A stretch of DNA of 60,000 nt from Lineus longissimus (Eukaryota > Nemertea > Pilidiophora > Heteronemertea > Lineidae), in NCBI RefSeq assembly GCF_910592395.1, contig NC_088320.1, forward strand, positions 11,470,501-11,530,500. Direction: 5' to 3'. The translations under genes and the position numbers were made by a program. Positions 47,762 through 58,424 of the stretch are shown here, piece after piece (position 1 is the stretch's first letter; each line of letters begins with the position of its first letter). The notes beneath the pieces are model-generated. The model did not search any database and had not been told where the DNA came from. It was given only the letters and a program-made list of their open reading frames with translations.

Positions 47762-49617
47762 GCGGACAAGTTTACTAAAGTCCGAAATTGCACCGTAAAA
47801 ACACTTATTACAAATACACAGTTACTTATAAACTTACCAGGAAGCTCTAGATAAATTGGTCCTAAGGAGACAAAGGTCCCTCCAAAGTTTGATGATCTAA
47901 CACCACACAGTTTTGTGTAAAATTGTCTTCAAACACGAAAATCTGCTCCGGTAAAAATCTTCTAGGTACACATAAACTGCTCACCCGGAGAACGAGCACT
48001 GACAGCACAGCGGTTTTATGTACAATGCGGACTCAAACCGGTCCTAAGATGAACGAAGAAGCTGAAGGTTAATTGTGTTACATTTTAATGGAAAAAAATT
48101 GGAGTGGTTCCATCTCAACTACTTCAATGAGGCATACATTTAGGCGGTAAGAACTGGTCTACTAAATGACTTTCAATATAAAAAATGGCTGGTTCTGGGT
48201 CCTCAATATCTGAATTTTTAATGAAAAAAAATTGGAGTGGTGCCATCTAAACTACTTCAATGTGTCAAAAATAGAATTCAGCGTAAGAGGTTGCTACATG
48301 CACTTAACTCATTTTTGACAAAATTTTCGCTTCGGCGACTCATGGTTCTCACCGCCTCAATTGCTGATGCTTTCGTGTTGTTCCTAAAGTAAAGTTCAAT
48401 CGGGGTTGATCGACTTCCCAGAATTGTAGCTGACACGAAGTCGAGTTACAGTTTGTAACCGCCGCCGTATACGTATAGACGCACAAAGCCACGACGAGCA
48501 ACAGCACAATATGGCTTCGGATCTAGTAGACTGCAAGCCATACATGTCATAATCACATTGAAACCTTTACATTAGATATTACGGGTATTTGCTATGGAAA
48601 TGTGCTAACTCTATGTGTTAGTGTTAAAGCAATGTCATGCAAGTTAATTCGGAGTGAACACTAGAATAAAAAAACTGTTAATTTTGAATTAATCTTTGGT
48701 TGTCCCAGAACTTTGCAAAGTGATCTAATCTCATGGTTAACAGCGGGCTTATTCTTGTTAATAGTGTTAACCCAGAGTTAACCGAAAGATTTAACGTGGT
48801 CATTGATAGGACACAAACTAACAGTTAATCTTTAACCTTTTTGCCCGGAGAAAGCGTTTGAAAGTTGCAACAGATTCGATGTTGCGCCCAGATTGACGCT
48901 GCGACCAGTGATGACACAACCGACGGGTTTCTGCACTTCACGTTTAACATAGGAACTAAAATAGAATAAACAGGAAACATACTAAGTAACTGGTAGAAAT
49001 TTAACAACTATGAACAAGTAAATACACCCAGTGGCAAGCATGCAATTAGCTTAACTAAATTACTAATTAATTAATTACCCGGATGGAGCTCCATACACCA
49101 CACAGTACTTTGACCCGCCCATACATTTACAATACCAGACGGTCATACCGGACAACACCCTGTCCTCCCACATGTACATTACCACTGTACACTTCCACAG
49201 GCCTATTACACAAAGATCTATACAAAGCTGGCTATCTACAACCAAACTAATACAAACTGGCTTATCACACCAAACTAATACAAACTGGCTAATCACACCA
49301 AACTAACTAAACAACCCAACTGAATACGTGTAACTACTTTGAAACTGGTTTCACTGAACCTAGCGATATCCACCAAGTGTACATTGTATATTACAAAAGG
49401 TTTGGCACACTTACCCTAAGCAAATTCACACCTCATTCCTTCTCCTCATTCACACCAGACAGGAAGTGCTCAGAAACCCACTGGGCAACTTCCTACAACA
49501 CACCCATTCAAACCAAACATTAACCCCTTCACACCAACACTCATACTGACACAATGACAACCATAGTTAGAAATGACGCGTTTTGGGACAAATGTTAAGA
49601 AGTAGAAAGTTCCCTCC

Positions 49618-49974
49618 TTGAAAAGGTTTCCGGCCCTGTTGTATCCTGACGAATTGTGTAATATGTTATGGTGGCCTCAACCGTCAACAGCTGAGAGAAT
49701 AAAGCGTATAATCAAATCATTATTCCCCGAACATTCTATCCAAGGACATTTCAACTTTCTACACCCTATTCAAACAAACGTATCCCACACAGCAACCAAA
49801 TTATATGCACGTGTGAAGCATAATTCTGTTAGAAGCTACACAGAGCAATGTTTTGAAGTCTCATCTAGCGAACTATGTTGTGAGTCAAAGCGCAGAACTA
49901 ATGTAATTCCGAAAGTGGTGATTCTCTTGACCTGGGAAATATCTTTTTTTGGAGTACAAAACGATTTCGTTTGA
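49618..49974 (+). CDS. 118-aa ORF with the PSTAERI module (X4), possible exon
   Basis: Counterpart of 25500-25865, with PSTAERIKRIIKSLFPEHS retained. It is open over its whole length despite many substitutions. Coding status is uncertain. Confidence 0.4.
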   Translation: MKRFPALLYPDELCNMLWWPQPSTAERIKRIIKSLFPEHSIQGHFNFLHPIQTNVSHTATKLYARVKHNSVRSYTEQCFEVSSSELCCESKRRTNVIPKVVILLTWEISFFGVQNDFV

Positions 49975-50455
49975 TTTCGTTTGATTTATGCCGGTGTGGT
50001 ATACCACAAGCAAACCGCTCGACCCACAGCCTTAAGGATTTCCAAGCCAATGACCACTACTCGGGTGTGGTCTGATATATATCTCTTGAAATCGATCCCG
50101 TGCGGTTTTGTGTATGAAACCTCCGAAAATCAGAAATCAACCATGTAAACCATGGTAACCGAGTGAGCCCATAAAAAATCATACAGATTCAAGACAAAAT
50201 TTCCCGCTATTTTTAAAAAAGGACCGACTGAATCTGGATAGTGAGTTCTTGCCTGATACCGTAATAAGATCCAGCCCACCAATCATCAGTCTGGAAAGTG
50301 CAGATATATCTCTGGGCTACTACTCGAGAACCTCCTTGGACATGGAGGACCAGAAAAACAGAATACCTCTCGATCAATTATCTATCACGTATACCATTGG
50401 GAGAAACCAATAGTGTTTTACACTGTCACTTGGTTGCACAAAAAGCTACACGTAC

Positions 50456-50710
50456 CTTCTTCTGGTATACCCGTGAACCCATTTGACGACACGCCACCAC
50501 CCTCTCCATACACGTGGCCTTCTTTTCACTCAGATGACAGAGAAACCGTGCATCAACGTGTAGCGCGGCTACTGTTAAACAGTCCGGATTGATACACAAT
50601 AGAGCACACGCTAAAAGAGAAATAGCATCGTGTGTGCCTCCATCTGGCTGGCCGATGCCGATGTTAAAGACAACTATAGTGAACTCTGCACTGTGTGCAA
50701 ACGCCGCCAT
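50456..50710 (-). CDS. Candidate 85-codon exon (X4 copy)
   Basis: Frame, ATGGCGGC start and GTACGT donor are intact; the start reads MAAFAHSAEF. Confidence 0.32.
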
Positions 50711-51170
50711 GTCTACCAAAGCCACCGAACATTAAAAAAAACTCATAAATCCAGCGATCACCTAGCACTATAAGGTAACGCTGTTAAACGTCATAATTGA
50801 TCTGTTTGTCTGCAGCAAGATGTCTTTTACATGTCGTATTCAATATTTTGCGACCACTGCGCTGATGATTCAGGGTTATCTAAGGCACATCGGATCGGAT
50901 CTTCGCAGTCCAGGTGTGATGAATCCCATGTTTTGTTTTATTTCTTCCCTATATTAATTGGTGAGTTTATTGTGAGTCAATTGAGCTATGTAATCTAAGA
51001 TCAGAATCATGTAACCATAACCATGGTCATAATGTTATCCAAGATCATAGTCATGTAAAATGGAATCAGTTAGAATCAGGAATGAACATTCATGTAGGAC
51101 TGGACAATAGTGCAGATCAATGACTTTACAATGACTTATCAATGACTTGACAATGGCGAGTGGTTGGGTG

Positions 51171-52230
51171 ATCTATGGTTGTGTGCTTTTGGCGAAGACT
51201 CAGAAAGACTCCAAGGAAAGCAGTTGGTTATGCTTGCCTTGTGATTTGAATTAATTGGAGCTCAAGAATCCCTTTTCGGGGAAGCTGTTTATCGAATCCG
51301 GACCTTTCGGTTCGGGAATTAGGATCGCCTGGCGTTGGTGTCGAATGGAGTCGTCGCTGCAGCTGTGAAACGCACACATATACGTATTCGAATCGGAACG
51401 CCTAAATTCCGTATTCTTATTGGGAAAGGCTAGCCTAAAAGTGGATTCATACTCCGACGCACGACCATCGCCGGCGTCGAACGCAGCGTCCTGCGTCGGT
51501 CGCCGATGCCATCACACGATGTTGTAGGCGTCGTATCGCGTGACTATGAATGCTCACGCGATTGCCCGCCACGCATTTTCCTTCTTCAGGCTGTCCTTGT
51601 TGTCGGATCGTTTTACTTCACATATTAGTAGCTCTTCTGCGTCCGACATTTTAGCTTCGTTATGTGAGGAAGCTCAAGCGTAAAACGACGTAATCAATTC
51701 CCATTCCCCGTCTTTCCAGTTTGAACTAGGCGCCTTTGAAAATATGCATAAACATGAGTCCTTGGTCCCATCACCAGAAAAGTGATCATTTATTGGTACG
51801 ACGCCGCGATCGGACGCAGAGGGTTCAAATTTGTTGAACTCTTTAACATCGCACGCCGACCGAACGCGCGTCCGGACGCCGATGGCCATCGCCGTCGCAC
51901 GCGAAAGTATGAATCAACACTACAACGTCGGCGTCGAGAATTTGATCGTGCGTCGGTCGCCGGCGGTCGTGCGTCGGAGTATGAACTAGGCTTAAGTCCG
52001 TATAATTGCCTCTTAACCCCTGTGTCGCCATATCTGGGCCCTTACACGGAACTGGACATTTTCGCAGTTATACTTGGAATTCATCTTTGAAACTGGACCT
52101 TTTTCTCAGTTACCCTGTGAACATTGCCGTGTGAACTTTGCCCTTGTGAACTGAAGGGACTGAACTGAACATTGCTACATTTTGCTACACGAACTCTCAT
52201 AACTAATATATGCTTTATTTCAGCAGATGG
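51171..52230. repeat. Duplicated block Z3
   Basis: Matches Z1 with the same MITE, but with only one minisatellite unit. It continues into Y3 at GAACATTGCTACATTTTGC, as the Z copy before Y2 does. Confidence 0.83.
51439..51992. mobile_element. MITE copy (554 bp) in Z3
   Basis: Same ends, same TAA flanks (51436-51438, 51993-51995) and same insertion site as the MITE at 29406-29986, so it was copied with the block rather than inserted twice. It lacks about 30 bp near 51609 that are present in the other copy. Confidence 0.82.
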
Positions 52231-53595
52231 CTATATAAATATTGTACATAATTTTCTCTTATAATAAACTCTTTGTTATTTTGATATAGGTGTTCAGCTG
52301 TTTTAACAGAGAGGTACCAGTGCCTTAAAAGCCGCTACGTCACACCAGGCTATTGTTCATATTATCAATATAGATTAATCTACACTTTATATTATATGTA
52401 TGCACCACAATCATGGAGAGTCTGGCTGAAATAAAAAAAAGAGCGTTCCGCCTGACAAAAATATGTTAACTGCAACAAAACGATATCTCAAGTCATTTAT
52501 CATCCTCACACATCAAACGAATTCAGTGATTTTGATATGGTACGTTTGACATCAGGACAGTTGTGTCTTACATTTCAAATGACAACTTCACAAAACTGCA
52601 TCGAATATAGACATCAAGACCCCTACCTAGCTGACGGTGGTTGCAAAGCAGAAGCAGTGTAAGGTTAGTCACAAGAGGTACTAAAAGACTGGACAACATC
52701 ATCCTGCAGGACCGTGCTGAAAGCAACCGACAAAGAAGCTCTCTTCGGAGAATTTGCTGGAATGATCAAGTTCCAAATGACAGAGCACACAGGACCTATC
52801 GCCAATACTTCACCGTCATCGCTCGCTCACGGGGTAGAATGATAATGATGAGGAACCGACGATGATATTTACTTTATTAGCTCTCACTCTCATGAAATAC
52901 AGAATTGGTTTCGAACTGAAACAGTAGCACAATACAATCTAAGGAACAATAACAGTTGTCAAACGGCGTGATCCTGACCGTTATGGATAAAATGGGTAAG
53001 ATCGATTCTTATGACTGATGATAGCTGCTGGCTTAATGATATTATTTATTGTTCTCCGTTACAAAACCAAACCTTAAAGGAACTCTATAGGAAGTAGCTA
53101 GGTCGGCAAGATAAAATCACAAGAAGTCGCCAATAGGAGTCTCTCACATCTCACAGTACGTCAAAACTATTCGTGCTTGTAGGAGGCATATATTTAGTGC
53201 TGAATCTGACATGACCCAGAGCCCTTACCTGCTTACCGTGTATATAGTCACCTGAAGAGAGTCAATTTGACCCGCCTGCTCCTGCCTATAGTCCCCCTTT
53301 AAACAACACAAACACATTAGATGAATAGTTCATCGTATGGTTGGTTTGAGTCAAAATAATATGATATGTAATATAAAGTAAGTGTGCTGGCAAGGCGAAT
53401 TTGTTAGTTATCAACTAGTAGTATCAATTAGTTGTATCAGTTTCAAATATTGTTGATCAGAGAACAATATCCCAGTAAACTCGGAAAATTAGTTATGCCG
53501 AGAACGACAGAGGGTCCCAAAAATTTGAAAGGTGTCCAAAATATGTAATATGTCAGTGGTGGTGTTGGTGGAACCACTCTCCCTCGAGCCATTAA
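52230..53595. repeat. Truncated duplicated block Y3
   Basis: Matches the left third of Y2 and stops at CCCTCGAGCCATTAA, homologous to about 2348 in Y1. The 374-aa paralogue, foldback arm and G are all missing before V2. Confidence 0.85.
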
Positions 53596-53935
53596 AGAGG
53601 TTGAATAGCGCCTCAAGAGGCAAGCAACAGCGCCACCCGTAGCAGAAATAAGAACTGCTTAGTGACGTCATGGTTTCCATATACGGCATCTCATTTGCAT
53701 ATTTTTACAACCTTATTTACTACGAGTTATAAATATGCCAGTAGCACGTGGATCATGCCGGGCGGCGCTGTCAGGTGTTTCCACTATGGGTTACATAATC
53801 GGCTACAAAGAGGCCAGTGTTCTAGTAAATGAAGTTAGCAATGATAGCGAAAGAATGTTAGTGTATGTTACGCAGTCAATAGCGATAGTAGTGAGTTGGA
53901 GAGAGGAGAAAATGGAAAATGGAGAGAATTGCTAG
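53596..53935 (+). promoter_or_regulatory. Promoter-like unique segment with CRE, octamer and TATA-like word before a 66-aa ORF
   Basis: This segment joins Y3 to V2 and has no other copy here. In order it contains TGACGTCA (53663-53670), ATTTGCAT (octamer, about 53693), and TATAAATATG, in which the ATG at 53735 begins a 66-codon ORF (MPVARGSCRAALSGVSTMGY). The ordered motifs resemble a polymerase II promoter. The ORF has no recognised domain and ends at 53935, at the V2 border. It could also be a displaced promoter and first exon of the coiled-coil gene family. Confidence 0.35.
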
Positions 53936-54283
53936 CAGAAAGTCAAGTTTTGAATTACAGTAGTTAGTAACCATAAACTGATGATCCCACGCCATGCAAA
54001 CATTTCAAATCATGCTAGGTGTTCAGTGGTAGGCCTCATAATCAAGGACAACAATCACAACCAATCAGAATAACAACTCGTTTAACCCTCTTTGTAAAAC
54101 ATGGCAATTATAAGGCCATGATGATCTTTCTGTTACCACCACAGCCACGGTGACCGAAGGCCTGATCCAAGACTATCTATTGACTGAAGTCATTCTAAAT
54201 ACTAGTTGACGGAACATGTGTACTGCATAGTCACTAGTGTTTTAAATATGATTCACCTTTCACCATGTCCTTTCTCTTTCAAG

Positions 54284-55389
54284 GATAACATAACATCGCT
54301 GCTGAATACGCACGGCTTAGATTCTACAGATCCGCACATTATCCAGGCGTGCTACAGTCACAAGAAACATAGGTTTACTCAGTACGGGAGTGACCTGAAG
54401 AGAAAGGTAATTCCTCTAATTTGTATGCATCTGCCTGGGTTCATCCAGAATACAGTTACCTTGTCTTCCGGCCAAGCTATAGCAATCGAAATCAATAAAC
54501 GAAATTCACACAGTATGGAACATACACATGATTAACATTGAGTGTTCACCCCGGGGTGTTCACTAAACGATCTTAATTTATTAATTAACGGCCCCAAAAC
54601 TTATGAGAATCAATTATTAGAGTCCCAGGGTAACTTACATATAGGTCGCTATTAGCCTATTAGCAGAGGTGTATTAAGTGCTTAAGTCGCTTGACCAGTC
54701 ATATGTAACCTGGTACAATCACATGCACCTCAACATCAACATTTCCACTCAACTGACAATATACTGCTCATCGTGATTATGTTGAATAGGATTGTCTGAT
54801 GAGTGCTGTCTGCGTTGTTGGGCTGGAGTTTCGATATTATTCACCCTGCCCATTAACATAAATCTAAACTTATCCGATATAAACATATCTGATCTAGATT
54901 GATCTGACCTGTTCTGCTTGATATATTTACTGTAAGTGTATATTTCTATTCAACAGCTAAATGGAAAGCCCAAGGGCGTACATCCCATGGCCATGCCGGT
55001 CGGTACATGATACATGGTTCATCCAACAGTGTGATATGTGCTTGTCATGGACCTGCCATAGAGTTACGATATATGTTTCATTACATGTATTCAGTTAGCA
55101 GCAAACATGTATCTGCAGATTGCAAGTGCACCCCTCATGTACATGGAGATGGCCAAAATTAGACTATTCATCACAACTTTATTTTGACCAGACAAACAGC
55201 CATACCCTGTGATATTGCATTCTTATTAATCGCTCGCCATTTGCATTGCAGCGCTCATTTGCCTACAGCGTCAAGCTGTTCCGTCGAGATGAGGGCCCAG
55301 CAGAGCCAGAGGAGAAAGACTTTTGGCGTGGCTATACAAATTACAGGTGCCTAGCTGTGGGTAGCCCCGACAGCTGGGCCAAGCTGTAG
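54284..55389 (+). pseudogene. Partial, broken copy of the coiled-coil gene (exons 3-4) in V2
   Basis: Exon 3 (54284-54406) and exon 4 (from 55252) match 14876-14998 and 15842-16027, with splice sites kept. Exon 3 has three residue changes (DNITSLLN, STDPHI, QYGSDL). Exon 4 gains a TAG at 55387-55389, where the intact gene encodes LLEIDD, removing the last 16 residues. Exons 1 and 2 and the whole partner gene are absent. The flanking block is cut at about 55476 by BEL/Pao sequence. Confidence 0.82.
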
Positions 55390-55476
55390 GAGATAGACGA
55401 TAAGCGGATGGGGAAAGTCATTGATTGTAACATGTAATTATGGGGGTTAATTGAACAGAAGGGATTAATTGTAAAT

Positions 55477-57652
55477 ATAGCGGGAGTTTTTGACGTGATA
55501 GGCATCGCCGCTCCAGTCATCTTGACTGCAAAGATCTGGTTACAAGAGTTGTGGAAGGAGAAATATCAATGGGATGAAAACCTCCCTGAGCCTGTAAAAC
55601 AAAAATGGGCAACGTGGTTTAAAGACTTGCAGAGGCTGAAAGCATACAAAATCGAACGATGCCTAACCCCACCCGAGTCTGAAGGTCAACCAATATTAGT
55701 CATCTTCGGTGATGCGTCTGAAAACGGATTCGGCTGCGTCGCGTACGTAAGATGGAAAACTTCCGACAGCTATGAAACTCGGTTCGTGATGGCAAAATCT
55801 AGGGTCGTGCCGCTAAAACCGCTCACAATACCGCGATTAGAATTACAAGCAGCAGTCTTGGCCAGCCGTTTGAAAGAAACCATTATTGCGGAAATGCGAT
55901 TTGATGTAGAAAATACTGTTCTGTTTTCTGATTCTATGATAGTTTTAGCATGGATAAAGAGTGAAGCCAGAACCTTTAACACATTCGTATCCAACCGCAT
56001 TGGCGAAATCCAGATGAAGACGGATGTGAAAGGTTGGCGGCACTGTCCTCGCGAACTGAACATTGCCGATGACGTCAGCAGAGGGTGCTCCGTGGAAAAC
56101 TTGGCTGAATCTTGGAAGTACGGGCCACCTTTTTTGAAATTGCCCATAAGTGAGTGGCCTACCGTGGAAGACACCGACTGTCAGGATGAAAGTGAGTTAA
56201 AATCCGCTCGCATGATCATGAATGTATTCGTAGCCGCGCCGATACTTGCAAACATGAATAAATTCTCATCTCAGTCACGCGCAATCAGAGTTACAGCGCA
56301 CATAATGCAGTTCATACAAAACTTCTGCACAAAGTGGAAATTCAAATGTCAGCCGCGTTCAGGACCATTGTCAGTAGAAGAAGTTGAAAATGCGGAGAAA
56401 AAACTTCTTATTCATGCACAATCTTCGCTTCATCTGTTGCTTGGAAAACATGAGCTGGCCAGCCTTTCACCATTTGTGGACAGTGAAGGAATCATTAGGG
56501 TAGGCGGACGAGTAGGAAAGGCTATGGTTAGCTATGATACACAACATCCTGCTCTCTTGCCAAACAATCACTGGTATTCAAATCTCATTGTTCACAGGGC
56601 ACATCAATATGGACATTCTGGTGTAGCAGCGACTGCGGCGAAAGTAAGGAGAAAGTACTGGATTATTGGGGTGACTAGGCTGGCGAAGACGGTCAAGTAT
56701 CGATGTGTCTTCTGTCGCAAGATGACAGCCGAGTCAGAAATGCAGAACTTCCAGTGGAGCGCTTACAGCCAATGACACCTCCATTCAAGAATACCGCATT
56801 GGATCTCTTCGGCCCATTCAAGATTAGGATAACCAGAAACAAACATGACAAGGCATACGGAGTATTATTCACCTGTCTAAATGTGCGAGCAGTCTACTTG
56901 GATATAACCGTTGACTACTCAACCATGGAGTTCCTTCAGGTCCTACGGCGCTTCTTCTCAATCCGAGGTACCCCTCAGACCATCCTCAGCGATCGTGGTC
57001 CCCAACTGGTAGGTTCCGCTCCACAAGTGAAATAATGGTGCTGCGAGCGAGGGACAAGATGGCAGTTCCTGACCCCCACAGCTGCGCATCATAGCGGGTG
57101 TGCCGAAGCTCTCGTCAAATCCTGTAAAACCGCGCTCAAACACGCAATTGGAGATCAGGTTTTGACAGCATTGGAGCTACAGACCGTACTATTTGAGGTA
57201 GCTAACCTTGTAAATGAACGACCAATCGGGCGTTGCTCAACGGATCCGGACGACGGTGCGTATATCTGCCCAAACGATATGTTATTAGGACGAGCCTCAG
57301 CCACTGTACCCAAGGGCCATTCCAGGAGACGAACAATCCAAGACATCGTGTTGAGTTTTGCCAACAGATAGTGAAGTCCTTCTGGAATCGTTGGTATAGA
57401 GACGTCTTTCCGTCATTGATGCCTCGCAAAAAATGGCAAACTACAAGAAGGGACGTGTGTGAAGGGGACTTCGTACTCATCAAGGAAACAAATCCAATCC
57501 GCGGTACATGGAAAACCGGGCGCGTTGTGAAAGTTTATAAGGGATCGGATGGGCGCGTGCGAAACTTAACAGTAAAAACTGCGTCCAGTGTATATGACCG
57601 CCCAATCACGAAAATCGTGGTTTTGTATCCTGCAGAGGGTTGGGGGAGATGA
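55477..57652 (+). pseudogene. 5'-truncated BEL/Pao retrotransposon pol (RNase H, integrase)
   Basis: Domains in order: end of the RT/RNase H linker (GIAAPVILTAKIWLQELW), RNase H region (FGDASENGFGCVAYV; VLFSDSMIVLAWI; LNIADDVSRG), integrase zinc finger (HRAHQYGH ... CVFCRKM), integrase core with the D-D-E triad (LDLFGPF; SDRGPQ; GCAEALVKS), and the C-terminal BEL-specific domain (VCEGDFVLIKE ... WKTGRVVKVY). Gag, protease and most of RT are missing. Disruptions are a frameshift near 56740, a TAA at 57033-57035 and a second frameshift near 57315. It begins directly at the end of V2, so the junction is either an insertion breakpoint or a rearrangement. Not functional. Confidence 0.92.
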
Positions 57653-57679
57653 ATAGATTATGTCATCGCCGGGGGAGAG

Positions 57680-58349
57680 TGTTTCGCTGTAAAAGTCGAA
57701 ACGGAAATGGACTATATTATTTAAACAGTATTTGAAAAGCCCGCGTTAAAAGTTAGGTCTTCAGGCGCGAATTACGCATTGGACAAAGGGTCGCGTGATC
57801 CGAGCGCATGACTTGTAATTTTGCACCGTCACGGGATTAGCCCATTCAAGAGACATTTTAATTTAAGGCGTAAAAGTGGACGGATCGCAAACAAGTCCGG
57901 GGCAAACATTTTATCTTATCAAAAAACAGGAAAAACAAACTATATGTGGATTCGTAAGTTTCAATTTTATCCTATTTAGACACTCATTAAATCACTTGTT
58001 AATTGGTGTAGGTTTTCGGTGATACAGACATTTATTTCACTTATTAGGTTTCATGGCCAGGCTAGGTTGCCAAAATATAATGCTAGATAAGTTGGATTCA
58101 GTCAGTTATTTCTATCACCAGCGTCATGTAAATAGGCATTGAAACCAGGTGCGTCAAAATCATCAGGATTATACCTTTAGTTTTGTTCGTTAAAATTCTG
58201 TGATAATTTGCAATGTTTTATGTTTATGGAAATGGTTTATTCACTGGTTTTAAATGGCAATTTTTCTGTGTACTAAAATGTATAATTTATCCCAGGTTTC
58301 GAATAAAATCTTTATATCAAAGAACCACATATTCCTTCTCCGTCCTTCA
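57680..58349 (+). repeat. Probable BEL/Pao 3' LTR
   Basis: A purine tract (GGGGGAGAG, 57671-57679) comes 18 bp after the pol stop and is followed by TGTTTCGCTG, a typical LTR start. An AATAAA signal is at about 58302 and a plausible TCA end at 58349. With no 5' LTR in view, borders cannot be confirmed by identity or target duplication. Confidence 0.5.
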
Positions 58350-58424
58350 GTGTCCTGGCCGGACACGTCACCAAGTACCTCTGCAAGAAACAACATGTCT
58401 CATTAGACTCATAGTCATACATAC

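Larger units (their letters stand above)
46690..51170. repeat. Duplicated block X4
   Basis: The longest X copy, with both the 20.2-20.8 kb-type segment and the 25.4-25.8 kb-type segment. It contains an extra W-derived insert at about 48127-48220 (see findings) and a one-base deletion in the 30-codon ORF near 47793. Confidence 0.87.
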
